A DNA stretch of 64,000 bases from Bifidobacterium tibiigranuli (GTDB taxonomy: Bacteria > Actinomycetota > Actinomycetes > Actinomycetales > Bifidobacteriaceae), in assembly GCF_009371885.1 (NCBI RefSeq), contig NZ_QLZA01000004.1, positions 160,269 through 224,268 of the forward strand, in the 5' to 3' direction. Within the stretch, counting starts at the first letter, position 1, and each line of letters starts with the position of its first letter. Below, in pieces: positions 8,683-17,111 of this stretch. A program made the position numbers and the translations under genes. The notes under the pieces are model-generated. The model worked only from the letters and a program-made list of their open reading frames with translations, made no database searches and was not told the origin of the DNA.

Positions 8683-8980
8683 TATTGTCCTATGAAGTCG
8701 AGGGAATATAAGCTTTATCACAGCGTGATGAAAACAGTGCAGCAAAGCCAGTGTGATGAAGGTCATAGGAAAGCTCGGAGTGCGGGAAAGCTGGAATGGT
8801 AATCTGGCAGTAAACGTGTCGCACGACGCCTGCCGCAGCGAACGCAAAGGCGAGTCGGCGGACTGAAGACAACAATGGGGTCGGTCGATTGTGGTGGCCG
8901 CGCGCACGGGCAAATGATAGTAAGCGATACTGCTAACTCGGCTACTCGCAGCTCACAAGGCTGCTATGCAAAGGAGAGTC
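8683..8980. other. Intergenic region ahead of pyruvate oxidase
   Basis: About 300 bases without a supported gene. It should contain the promoter for pyruvate oxidase, but I see no convincing -35/-10 pair; an AT-rich stretch at 8916-8934 (ATGATAGTAAGCGATACTG) is the best -10 candidate area. Confidence 0.4.
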
Positions 8981-10828
8981 ATGGCAAAGAACGTCATTCA
9001 GTTCGGTTTCGATGCGAAAACCGCGAACCAGCATGAGGAGGGGACCATCAAGGCCGGCGTCGCCACCGTCAAGGTCCTCGAATCCTGGGGTGTCAAGCAC
9101 ATCTTCGGCATTCCGGGCGGCTCGATCAACTCGCTGATGGATGCGCTCTACGCCGAGCGCGACAACATCGACTACGTTCAGGTGCGCCACGAGGAAGTCG
9201 GCGCGCTGGCCGCCTCCATGCACGCCAAGTACACCGGCCACATCGGCGTGTGCTTCGGCTCGGCGGGCCCCGGCGGCACGCACACCCTGCAAGGGCTGTA
9301 CGATGCGCGCGAAGAGCATGTGCCGCTGCTGGCGCTCATCGGCCAGTTCGGCACGGCCGGCCTCAACTGGGATACCTTCCAGGAGATGAACGAGAACCCG
9401 ATCTACGCCGACGTCTCCATCTACAACCGGCAGGTCTCCACCGCCGAGCAGATGCCGCACGTCATCGACGAGGCGATTCGCCAGGCCTACGCCAAGAACG
9501 GCGTCGCCGTCGTGCAGATCCCGGTCGATCTCGGCTGGGTCGACATCCCGCAGGACGGCTGGTATTCCGCCGCTAACGCGCATCGTCCCTACCCGAATCC
9601 GGTGCTCAATGTCGAAGACATCGACGCGGCTGTCGAGCTGCTGAACCAGGCTGAGCGTCCGGTCGTCTTCGCCGGCATCGGCACGCGCGGCGAGCATCAG
9701 ATCGTGCTGGATCTGTGCCGCAAGATCAAGGCCCCGCTGGCCAACACCGGCATCAGCTTCGACAATTTCCCGTCCGATTTCGAGGCGCTACTCGGCAGCC
9801 CGAACCGCGTCTCCACCAAGCCATCGGTCGAATGCTTCCCCGAGGCCGATACGGTGCTGTTCGTGGGCAACAACTACCCCTTCGCCGAAGTCTCCAAGGT
9901 CTTCAAGAACGTCAAGAAGTTCATTCAGATCGATATCGACCCCTCGAAGCTCGGCAAGCGCCATCACGCCGACGTCGCCATTCTGGGCGATGCGGGCGAT
10001 GCGCTGCGCGCTATCTACGAGAAGGTTGACGAGAAGGAAAGCGCCGGCTGGTGGCGTGCGAACCTCGACAACGTCGCCAACTGGCGCGAATACGTCACCA
10101 AGCTGGAGAAGAAGACCGAGGGCGACCTGCAGCTCTATCAGGTCTACAACGCAATCAATGAGGTGGCCGACGGGGACGCGATCTTCTCGGTCGACGTCGG
10201 CGATGTGACCCAGACCTCCATCCGCCACCTGCATATGAATCCCAAGCAGATGTGGCGCACCTCCTCGCTGTTCGCCACGATGGGCATCGGCATCCCCGGC
10301 GCGATCTCCGCCAAGCTCGACTTCCCCGACCGCCAGGTGTGGAATCTCGCGGGCGATGGCGGCTTCAACATGACGATGCAGGATCTCGCGACCGCCGTGC
10401 AGTACAAGCTGCCGACGCTCCACGTGGTCTTCAACAACCAGCAGTTCGGCTTCATCAAGGACGAGCAGGAGGACACCAACCTCGGCTACCTCGGCGTGCA
10501 GTTCATGGACATCGACTACGCCAAGCTGGCCGATGCGATGGGCGCCGTGGGCCACACGGTCACCGAGATCAGCCAGGTGCATGATGTGTTCGCGCAGGCC
10601 GTGCAGGAGGTGCGCGAGGGCAAGGTCGTCGTCATCGACGCCAAGATCAGCAACGAGCGCCCGCTGCCGGCCGAAATGCTCGAGCTTGAGCCGCGCCTGT
10701 ACCCGGCTGAGCAGATCGACGCCTTCAAGAAGCGCTACGAGGCCGACGACCTGAAGCCGCTGAGCTACTTCCTTGAGAAGGAAGGCCTCGAAGCCCGCAT
10801 CGAAACCGTCGAGCAGGGTGGGTTCTAG
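8981..10828 (+). CDS. spxB: Pyruvate oxidase (phosphate-dependent, H2O2-forming)
   Basis: A 615-residue ThDP/FAD enzyme. Long stretches resemble Lactobacillus plantarum pyruvate oxidase: GVKHIFGIPGGSINSLMDAL, YVQVRHEEVGALAASMHAKY (catalytic Glu), GVCFGSAGPGGTHTLQGLYD, NWDTFQEMNENPIYADVS, LFVGNNYPFAEVSKVFKN and the ThDP motif GDGGFNMTMQDLATAVQY. The expected reaction is pyruvate + phosphate + O2 to acetyl phosphate + CO2 + H2O2, giving an ATP source by substrate-level phosphorylation. I chose ATG 8981, five codons inside the longest frame, because AAGGAGAG sits just upstream. It is monocistronic, ending at a strong hairpin. The alternative, acetolactate synthase, is less likely because a true ilvB is present at 17.7 kb. 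Confidence 0.88.
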   Translation: MAKNVIQFGFDAKTANQHEEGTIKAGVATVKVLESWGVKHIFGIPGGSINSLMDALYAERDNIDYVQVRHEEVGALAASMHAKYTGHIGVCFGSAGPGGTHTLQGLYDAREEHVPLLALIGQFGTAGLNWDTFQEMNENPIYADVSIYNRQVSTAEQMPHVIDEAIRQAYAKNGVAVVQIPVDLGWVDIPQDGWYSAANAHRPYPNPVLNVEDIDAAVELLNQAERPVVFAGIGTRGEHQIVLDLCRKIKAPLANTGISFDNFPSDFEALLGSPNRVSTKPSVECFPEADTVLFVGNNYPFAEVSKVFKNVKKFIQIDIDPSKLGKRHHADVAILGDAGDALRAIYEKVDEKESAGWWRANLDNVANWREYVTKLEKKTEGDLQLYQVYNAINEVADGDAIFSVDVGDVTQTSIRHLHMNPKQMWRTSSLFATMGIGIPGAISAKLDFPDRQVWNLAGDGGFNMTMQDLATAVQYKLPTLHVVFNNQQFGFIKDEQEDTNLGYLGVQFMDIDYAKLADAMGAVGHTVTEISQVHDVFAQAVQEVREGKVVVIDAKISNERPLPAEMLELEPRLYPAEQIDAFKKRYEADDLKPLSYFLEKEGLEARIETVEQGGF

Positions 10829-10856
10829 GGTTTAGGTTCTTGTACCTGATGTAACG

Positions 10857-10893
10857 AGGTGCCTGCGGTCCGCGTGACCGCAGGCACCTTTGC
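10857..10893 (+). terminator. Strong hairpin terminator after pyruvate oxidase
   Basis: Perfect 14-base stem (AGGTGCCTGCGGTC and its complement at 10876-10889) with a 5-base loop and TTTG following, 28 bases after the stop. Confidence 0.8.
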
Positions 10894-10925
10894 GTTTCCG
10901 TGGTCACAGTGCAGCTGGCACCCAA

Positions 10926-11044
10926 GTCAGCGTACGTTTTCTGTCACATTGTTGAGCTTCGTATTGGAAAACGTACGATAACTGATACTCAGTGTACGTT
11001 TTCCAACACGAGGTTGCGAAGCGTGACAGAAAACGTACGCTGAC
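10926..11044. repeat. Nested palindrome, GTACGTTTTC family, copy 1
   Basis: Perfect 22-base outer arms (10926-10947 and 11023-11044) enclose an inner pair built on TTGGAAAACGTAC and its complement. It lies between the convergent spxB and cysS genes. A second copy of the inner module is at 24263-24307, sharing the flank ACGAGG(T/C)TGCGAA. It is probably a REP/MITE-like element or bidirectional terminator. Confidence 0.75.
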
Positions 11045-11090
11045 TGGTTAGCGCAGTTAGCACTGTTAGTACGGCAGCGACGATGCGCCG

Positions 11091-12800
11091 CTATGCCAGA
11101 CTCCATGTGGAGCCCTGGGGGCCGTCTTCGATGGTGATGCCGGCGGCGTTCAGGGCGTCGCGTATCGCATCGGCCTTGGCGAAATCCTTGGCCTTGCGGG
11201 CCTGGGCGCGGGCGTCGAGCTGTTCGGTGATGAGCGTGTCCAAGGCCTTGTGCTCGGACACGCCGGCACCGGCGGCGGCAGAACCGTTGCCGGCATCGCC
11301 AGCCCACGGTTCGGCCAGCGGGTCGAGGCCGAGCGTGTCGAGCATCGCACGCACCGAAAGCAGTGCGGCGCGCAGGTTTTCAGTCTCGGCTGTCGTAGAA
11401 CCTGTCGTAGAGCCCTTCGCAGGGCCTGCAGCCAGCGCCGCCAGCAGCGTGTTGCCGCTGCGGATTGTAGTGAAGATCGCGGCGACTGCGCCCGAAACGT
11501 TGATGTCGTCGTTCATGGCAGTGACGAAATCGGCAGGCAGGTCGTCGGCCGAAACGGCCGTGACTTCCTCGAGCGAGGGCTGCCCATTGCTGGCCAGAGC
11601 ATCAGTCGCCAGAATGCCGTCAGCCAGAGCAGTACCGGCCAGAGCAGCACCGGCCCGTTCGATGAAGTTGCTGATGCGCTCGAAAGCCGAACGCGCCTCG
11701 GCAAGCGTCTGATCCGACCATTCGAGCATCGAGCGGTACTGCACGGAACCCAGCGCATAGCGCACAACCCACGGCGAGTCCTGCGCCAGCACGGCCGGCA
11801 CCGACAGACCGTTGCCCAGGGACTTCGACATCTTCTCGCCCTTGGCGGTCACCCACGCCGAATGCATCCAACGGGCCGCTGAATTCCAGCCAGCGGCCTT
11901 GGTCTGCGCCATTTCGTTCTCGTGATGGGGGAAGCGCAGGTCCAGCCCGCCGCCGTGGATGTCGAACATACGCCCAAGATATCGATGGCTCATCGCGGAG
12001 CATTCGATATGCCAGCCAGGGCGGCCCGTGCCGAACGGCGTCGACCAGCGTGCGGTCTGCGGGTCGCTGGGCTTCGGGGCCTTCCACAGCGCGAAATCAC
12101 GCACGTCATGCTTGTCGGGGGAGGCGTCGGCCAGGTCGACGGGATTGTATTTGTCGTCACCAGCCGCGTCCACGCTCGGTCCCATGCGGTCGGCGACCGC
12201 AGCGGCTTCGTCGGGCGCCCCCGCAACCGAATTCGCGCCACCTGACTGCTTCTGATGTGTCAGCTCGCCATACTGCGGCCAGCTCGCCACATCGAAGTAC
12301 ACATTGCCGGTCGGCTCGCCCTGTTCGTCGCGCACGACGTAGCCATGCCCGTTATCGATGATGCGCCCGATCAGCTCGACCATGTCGCTGACATGCCCGG
12401 TGGCACGCGGCTCATAGGTCGGCGGCAGCACGCCAAGCGCATCATAGGCCTGCGTGAACTCGCGCTCGTAGAAATACGCCCGCTCCCACCACTGCTGACC
12501 AGCGGCGGCGGCCTTATCGAGAATCTTGTCATCGATATCGGTCACATTGCGTACGAATGTGACGTCGTACCCCAGCCGCAGCAGCCAGCGACGCACGGTG
12601 TCGAAGGCGACCGCCGCGCGGATGTGGCCGATATGCGGCGAGCTCTGCACCGTCGCCCCGCACACGTAGATGCCGACCTTGCCTGCCACGATGGGCACGA
12701 AGCGCGACACCGCGTGCGAAGCGGTGTCGTACAGCCGCAGTTCGGTGGCCACATGGGCTTGCAAACTGTTGGAATCGAGCGGTTTCTCGGCATCTGTCAT
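11091..12800 (-). CDS. cysS: Cysteinyl-tRNA synthetase
   Basis: A class I aminoacyl-tRNA synthetase, 569 residues. The HIGH motif is at about 56-59 (SSPHIGHIR) and the KMSKS loop reads GEKMSKSLGNG; WHIECSAMSHRYLG and DIHGGGLDLRFPHHENE carry zinc- and substrate-binding residues. It is longer than typical CysS because of two low-complexity insertions: one around residues 185-225 (GGANSVAGAPDEAAAVADR) and one near 385-420 (AGAALAGTALADGILATDAL), the latter coded partly by 15-base tandem repeats. I chose ATG 12800 (MTDAEKPL) over a GTG 19 codons upstream; neither has a strong ribosome site. MshC is excluded because the tRNA-binding C-terminus is present. Confidence 0.94.
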   Translation of the reverse strand: MTDAEKPLDSNSLQAHVATELRLYDTASHAVSRFVPIVAGKVGIYVCGATVQSSPHIGHIRAAVAFDTVRRWLLRLGYDVTFVRNVTDIDDKILDKAAAAGQQWWERAYFYEREFTQAYDALGVLPPTYEPRATGHVSDMVELIGRIIDNGHGYVVRDEQGEPTGNVYFDVASWPQYGELTHQKQSGGANSVAGAPDEAAAVADRMGPSVDAAGDDKYNPVDLADASPDKHDVRDFALWKAPKPSDPQTARWSTPFGTGRPGWHIECSAMSHRYLGRMFDIHGGGLDLRFPHHENEMAQTKAAGWNSAARWMHSAWVTAKGEKMSKSLGNGLSVPAVLAQDSPWVVRYALGSVQYRSMLEWSDQTLAEARSAFERISNFIERAGAALAGTALADGILATDALASNGQPSLEEVTAVSADDLPADFVTAMNDDINVSGAVAAIFTTIRSGNTLLAALAAGPAKGSTTGSTTAETENLRAALLSVRAMLDTLGLDPLAEPWAGDAGNGSAAAGAGVSEHKALDTLITEQLDARAQARKAKDFAKADAIRDALNAAGITIEDGPQGSTWSLA

Positions 12801-12914
12801 GACTTCGAGGGTATTAGCGTTCCGCGACAAGAACACCGGCAAGAATGTTGGCAGCACAGTTGATAAGAACGCCGTGCGCGCGCCCTTTACATGGGCAATG
12901 CCACAATAGAGGGT

Positions 12915-13637
12915 ATGACTTCACCGAAAGTGCTTATCGTGCAGCATGTCCCGTGGGAGAAACCAGGTCGGATACTCGACAATCTCGAAGATCTGAGTCT
13001 GCCCGTAACGACCGTGAACATCGCCAAGAGCAAGAAGGCGAAACTGCCTGATTTCGAAGATCTCGCGGGTCTGGTGATAATGGGCGGGCCTATGGGCGCC
13101 ACCGATTTCGACCAGTACCCGGGGCTGAAAAACGAGGCGAAGCTGGTGCGGGCGGCAATCAGCGTAGGCAAGCCGGTGCTCGGCATATGTCTGGGCCATC
13201 AGATCATCGCCACTGCGCTCGGCGCGAAGCTCAGTACGAACGACAGCCCGGAGATCGGATTCGCGCCTATCAAAAGCGTCGCCAGGCACGACTACTTCTC
13301 GATGTGGAGCAAGCAGCTCAACGTGCTGCACTGGCATCAGGACGTGGTGGCCGTGCCGGAAGGGGGTCAGCTGCTGGCAAAGTCGCCGGGCACGTCCAAT
13401 CAGGCCTTCCGATTCGGCTCGGCGCTAGGATTGCAGTTCCATCTCGAAGTCAGCCGGCCGCTGCTGGATGAATGGCTGAGCGAACCCGCGATGACGAAGG
13501 GTCTGAAAAAGGCGAATATCGCAAAGATGCGTGACGATTTCGATGAATACAATGCCCAGCTGCAGCCGCTCGCCGAGCAGGTGTTCTCCAGCTTCGCCGC
13601 CCGCTGCAGCACCTACGCCCGCACGCTGACGGCGTAG
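12915..13637 (+). CDS. Class I glutamine amidotransferase-like protein
   Basis: A 240-residue stand-alone glutamine amidotransferase domain. The nucleophile elbow is GICLGHQIIATALGA (Cys) and the C-terminal His-Glu pair is in LQFHLEVSRP. Such GMP-synthase-like solo domains include enzymes with unknown acceptors. The amination partner is not encoded nearby: neighbours are cysS (divergent) and an ABC-F gene. I prefer ATG 12915 (MTSPKVLIVQHVPWE), which matches family starts; ATG 12891 is in frame. No Shine-Dalgarno is obvious for either, so the mRNA could be leaderless. Confidence 0.85.
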   Translation: MTSPKVLIVQHVPWEKPGRILDNLEDLSLPVTTVNIAKSKKAKLPDFEDLAGLVIMGGPMGATDFDQYPGLKNEAKLVRAAISVGKPVLGICLGHQIIATALGAKLSTNDSPEIGFAPIKSVARHDYFSMWSKQLNVLHWHQDVVAVPEGGQLLAKSPGTSNQAFRFGSALGLQFHLEVSRPLLDEWLSEPAMTKGLKKANIAKMRDDFDEYNAQLQPLAEQVFSSFAARCSTYARTLTA

Positions 13638-13680
13638 GCGCACGGCATAACGTCCGTATGCCGTAGGCGTGTGCACAGGT

Positions 13681-13772
13681 GCGACACAGGCATTACGCGA
13701 CACAGGCATTACGCAGCACAGACATTACGCAGCACAGACATACGCAGCACAGACATACGCAGCAGACGCATG
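13681..13772. repeat. Tandem repeat, 15-16 bases, about six copies
   Basis: Units GCGACACAGGCATTAC (two identical copies, 13681-13712), GCAGCACAGACATTAC (13713-13728) and GCAGCACAGACATAC (two copies, 13729-13758), then a decayed copy. It fills much of the gap between the amidotransferase and the ABC-F gene. No coding potential or promoter is assigned. Confidence 0.85.
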
Positions 13773-13873
13773 GCACAGACATTGCGACACATGGGCGTGC
13801 AACATAGCATCGCGGGCTTCGACGGCGTCTCGCGTGAGCGGTGCCTAGGGCTGGCGGTATAATTTGAATCCTT

Positions 13874-16060
13874 ATGCCTACGTATGACTTGGGATTAGAG
13901 CATGTTTCGCTCAGCTTCGCCACCAAAACCGTATTCACCGACGTGACACAGGGCGTGTTCGAAGGGGACCGCATCGGCATCGTCGGCCGCAACGGCGACG
14001 GCAAATCCACGCTGCTGCACCTGCTGGACGGCAATCAGGAGCCAGACTCCGGGCGCGTCACCAGACGCAACGGACTGACCTTCGGCATGCTTGACCAGCG
14101 CGACCCGTTGGACGACAATGCCACGCTGCGGCAGGCCGCGCTTGAGGGCCGCGAAGACTATGAGTGGGCTGCGGACTCGCGCTCGCGAGAGATAGTCGAG
14201 GCGCTGTTAGGGGGCCTGAGCCTCGAAGCGACAATCGGCACGCTGTCGGGTGGTCAGCGCCGCCGCGCCGACCTGGCCCAGCTGCTGCTGCGCGACTGGG
14301 ATATTCTGGCGCTTGACGAGCCGACGAACCATTTGGATATCGTGACGATTCACTGGCTTGCCGAGCATCTGCGCCAGCGCTGGTCTGCGGGTCAGGGCGC
14401 GCTGCTGCTGGTGACGCATGACCGCTGGTTCCTCGATGAGGTGTGCGAATCCATGTGGGAGGTGCACGACGGCGCCATCGACCCGTTTGAAGGCGGGTAC
14501 AGCGCCTACATGCTGCAGCGCGTCGAGCGCGACCGGCAGACCGGGGTGCGCGAGGAGCATCGGCGCAATCTGGCGCGCAAGGAGCTTGCATGGCTTTCGC
14601 GCGGCGCTCGCGCCCGAGCCACGAAGCAGAAGTTCCATGTCAAGCAGGCGAATGCGCTGATCGCCGACGTGCCGCCGCTGCGCAACACCCTGCAGCTCAG
14701 GCAGATGGCCACCTCACGGCTGGGCAAGCAGGTGGTGGACCTCATTGATGTGACGCAGATTTTCCAGGATCGTGCGCAGGGGAGTGCGGCTGTGGCGGGT
14801 GGAGACGGCGATACTCAGGCGTCGGACGTGGCGTCGGCCGCGCTGTCAGGCGCGTCGCCCGCGCAGATGGATATCGTGCCAGCCCTGTACTCCGAGCCGG
14901 TGCTCAACGGTTCCCACGATCTGGATGTTGACGATGCCGACGACCCGCGTCTGGCCGATGCCGGGGTTGTTGTGCACACTGATGCTGCTGTCAATGGCAA
15001 CACCGCCGATTCCGTTGCGGATGCCGGAGTCGCGCCTGCCGCTGTCGATGACCACGCCGACTCGGATGTGACTGCGGCCGCGCGCCGCGTGCGTGTCAGC
15101 GGCCGCATGATTCTTGACGACGTGACCTGGCTGATCGGCCCGGGCGACCGCTTCGGCATCGTGGGGGCGAACGGCGCGGGCAAATCGACGCTGCTGAGCA
15201 TCATCGACGGCACGCTGACTCCGACCGCCGGACGGGTGAATATCGGTAAAACCGTGAAGTTCGCGGTGCTCTCGCAGCGTCTGGACGAGTTGGAGAAGCT
15301 CAACGCCTACAAGGTCAAAGAGGTGCTCAGCCGCTACAAGCCCAGCTACATCGTCGACGGCAAGGAAGTCACGCCGGCGCAGCTCATGGAGCGGCTCGGC
15401 TTCGAATCGGCGCAGCTCATGACGCCCATCGGCGACCTGTCGGGCGGCCAGAAGCGACGCATGCAATTGCTGCTGATTCTGCTTGACGAGCCGAATGTGC
15501 TCATCATGGACGAGCCAGGCAACGATCTGGACACCGACATGCTCGCCGTGATGGAGGATCTGCTCGACACCTGGCCCGGCACGCTTATCGTCGTCTCGCA
15601 CGACCGGTACCTGCTCGAGCGCGTCACTGACCAGCAGTACGCGCTTATCGGCGGCAAGGTGCGCCATCTGCCCGGCGGCGTGGACGATTATCTTGCGATG
15701 ATCGAGGCGGCGCAGTCAGGCGGCGACGCGGCCGCTGCGAAGGCTTCAGAGCAATCGCATTCCGCCGGTTCCAGCGCGGCTGGCATCGGCAATGGTGCAA
15801 ACGCAGCTTCCGGCGATGCGTCGAACGATGACAAGCTCACCGGCAAGGCCTTCCACGATGCGACCAAACGCATCTCGGCCATCGAACGGCGGCTGGCCAA
15901 GCTCGAAGAGGGCAAAGCCGACATCGAAAGCCGCATGGCCGCGCATGATCCCAGCGATTTCCAAGGGCTCAACGCGCTCAATCAGGAATTGAACAGCGTG
16001 CAGGACGAATCCCAGTCCCTTGAGGACGAATGGATGGAGCTCTCCGAACAGGTCGAGTAG
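13874..16060 (+). CDS. ABC-F family ATPase (Uup/Ettb-like)
   Basis: A soluble 728-residue protein with two ABC ATPase domains and no membrane segments, the ABC-F layout; such proteins act on the ribosome E site. Domain 1: Walker A GRNGDGKST, signature LSGGQRRRADLAQLLL, Walker B LALDEPTNHLD. Domain 2: GANGAGKST, signature LSGGQKRRMQLLLILLDEP, Walker B IMDEPGNDLD. The interdomain linker (about 300-400) is expanded by an acidic, repetitive stretch (ADAGVVVHTDAAVNGNTADS). A C-terminal coiled coil (KRISAIERRLAKLEEGKADI onward) resembles the Uup DNA/RNA-binding tail. Which ABC-F subgroup it belongs to, or whether it gives antibiotic protection, cannot be decided. Confidence 0.92.
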   Translation: MPTYDLGLEHVSLSFATKTVFTDVTQGVFEGDRIGIVGRNGDGKSTLLHLLDGNQEPDSGRVTRRNGLTFGMLDQRDPLDDNATLRQAALEGREDYEWAADSRSREIVEALLGGLSLEATIGTLSGGQRRRADLAQLLLRDWDILALDEPTNHLDIVTIHWLAEHLRQRWSAGQGALLLVTHDRWFLDEVCESMWEVHDGAIDPFEGGYSAYMLQRVERDRQTGVREEHRRNLARKELAWLSRGARARATKQKFHVKQANALIADVPPLRNTLQLRQMATSRLGKQVVDLIDVTQIFQDRAQGSAAVAGGDGDTQASDVASAALSGASPAQMDIVPALYSEPVLNGSHDLDVDDADDPRLADAGVVVHTDAAVNGNTADSVADAGVAPAAVDDHADSDVTAAARRVRVSGRMILDDVTWLIGPGDRFGIVGANGAGKSTLLSIIDGTLTPTAGRVNIGKTVKFAVLSQRLDELEKLNAYKVKEVLSRYKPSYIVDGKEVTPAQLMERLGFESAQLMTPIGDLSGGQKRRMQLLLILLDEPNVLIMDEPGNDLDTDMLAVMEDLLDTWPGTLIVVSHDRYLLERVTDQQYALIGGKVRHLPGGVDDYLAMIEAAQSGGDAAAAKASEQSHSAGSSAAGIGNGANAASGDASNDDKLTGKAFHDATKRISAIERRLAKLEEGKADIESRMAAHDPSDFQGLNALNQELNSVQDESQSLEDEWMELSEQVE

Positions 16061-16082
16061 TGGGAGAAACCGCAACGTTCAG

Positions 16083-16112
16083 AAGGTCTCGGCAGGTTTT
16101 GCCGGGGCCTTT
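16083..16112 (+). terminator. Hairpin between ABC-F and the toxin gene
   Basis: 12-base stem with G-U pairs (AAGGTCTCGGCA / TGCCGGGGCCTT), 5-base loop and a short T run; it can serve both convergent genes. Confidence 0.7.
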
Positions 16113-16196
16113 ACTCTGGTGCGGTTGAAATAGGGCTGCTGTGCCCAAGGCTCAGCTGTTGATACGCCCGGGTGAGTCGGGCCCACATGCATTCAG

Positions 16197-16622
16197 CTAT
16201 TCACATTCCCAAGGATTGATCAATGCCACGCCGGTGCCTTCGAAGTCCTTGACATTGCGTGTGGCAACAGCTGCGCCATGAGCGCGAGCGATAGCGGCAA
16301 TCATCGCGTCCTGTGCGCCGATGGGTCGGCCGACCTGCCGCCGTTCAGCGACGATGGCCGCATAATGTGGCGCGACTTCTCGACTGAACGGCAGGATTCG
16401 TTGTTCGTAAACTCGAAGAAAAGACTGTATGGCGTCAGACAGCGCGTTTCGTTTTCGTCCGGCGGGTTGAAGGGCGAGTCCGTACAGTAGTTCTGCTGCA
16501 TTGATTGCGGTGGTATGACAATTTTGGGGTGGCAGCGTGATGAACCAGTCGATGACATGTGAATTGCCTTTGCCTTCTTTGAGGATTTCGCTCACTACGT
16601 TAGTATCAAGGACGATCATCAT
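16197..16622 (-). CDS. PIN-domain ribonuclease toxin (VapC/FitB type)
   Basis: A 141-residue PIN domain. The four acidic metal-binding residues are visible: Asp in IVLDTNVVSE, Glu in NAAELLYGLAL, Asp in GAQDAMIAAIA and Asp in TRNVKDFEGTG. VapC/FitB toxins cleave RNA, often initiator or other tRNAs. It overlaps the 3' end of the upstream antitoxin by 17 bases, the usual type II toxin-antitoxin arrangement. Start is ATG 16622 or the next codon, ATG 16619. Confidence 0.9.
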   Translation of the reverse strand: MMIVLDTNVVSEILKEGKGNSHVIDWFITLPPQNCHTTAINAAELLYGLALQPAGRKRNALSDAIQSFLRVYEQRILPFSREVAPHYAAIVAERRQVGRPIGAQDAMIAAIARAHGAAVATRNVKDFEGTGVALINPWECE

Positions 16623-16896
16623 CGTCTCCGAAATCGATGGGGCGAGGCTCGACGTCGTATGTGTTACGAGGAGGAACTAATTCTTCGTCCTCGTCAAGGC
16701 CATCGCCATCAAGCAGGCACCACATCTCTTGAACGAGATCGGCATTCGATACGACATGATGCGTGATGTACTGGGCCGTGTATTCTTCCAAAACTGATCG
16801 CACTTCAGATTCCATGGATCGATTGTTGTCTTGGGCCGCCTGCTTGAGCACGGCTACGCATTCATCGGGTACTTTTCTCAGAGTCAGTGTTGCCAT
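16606..16896 (-). CDS. Ribbon-helix-helix antitoxin (FitA type)
   Basis: A 96-residue antitoxin. The N-terminus MATLTLRKVPDECVAVLKQ and the following SMESEVRSVLEEY form the ribbon-helix-helix DNA-binding fold seen in FitA. The acidic C-terminus (DGLDEDEELV, FGDDDD) is the expected toxin-neutralising tail. ATG 16896 is chosen because AAGAAGGTG lies seven bases upstream; the longer in-frame reading runs through the upstream repeats and is not credible. It probably autorepresses through the 24-base repeats at 16927-16980. Confidence 0.85.
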   Translation of the reverse strand: MATLTLRKVPDECVAVLKQAAQDNNRSMESEVRSVLEEYTAQYITHHVVSNADLVQEMWCLLDGDGLDEDEELVPPRNTYDVEPRPIDFGDDDDRP

Positions 16897-16926
16897 AATG
16901 CACCTTCTTGTTGCTGGCATAATGCT

Positions 16927-16980
16927 AGCATGCAATGCTGTCATTGTGCAAGCATGCAGTGCTGTCATCATGCAAGCATG
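16927..16980 (-). promoter_or_regulatory. 24-base tandem repeats upstream of the toxin-antitoxin operon (putative operator)
   Basis: Two 24-base units, 16927-16950 and 16951-16974, both starting AGCATGCA and carrying TGCTGTCAT, plus a partial third unit. Each contains the palindrome GCATGC. They lie 30 to 85 bases upstream of the antitoxin start, where FitA/VapB operators normally sit. Confidence 0.6.
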
Positions 16981-17060
16981 AAATGAGGCAGTCTCTGCTG
17001 ACCGGATTGAGGTAATTCCATCGGAAGGATATTGCCAAGGCTGATATTACCAAGAATATG

Positions 17061-17090
17061 AAAAGGGAATGCACTACGTGTGCATTCCCT
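17061..17090 (-). terminator. Intrinsic terminator of ilvBN
   Basis: On the minus strand an 11-base perfect stem (AGGGAATGCAC and complement, loop of 5) is followed by TTTT, 22 bases beyond the ilvN stop. A textbook intrinsic terminator. Confidence 0.88.
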
Positions 17091-17111
17091 CTTCATCGTT
17101 ATGCGGATCGG

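Noticed and set aside
8981..10828. Second acetolactate synthase
   Set aside because: Sequence blocks such as NWDTFQEMNENPIYADVS and GNNYPFAEVSK match pyruvate oxidase, and ilvBN is present separately.
13681..13772. CRISPR array
   Set aside because: The units are contiguous 15-16-base tandem copies without unique spacers, and no cas gene is present.
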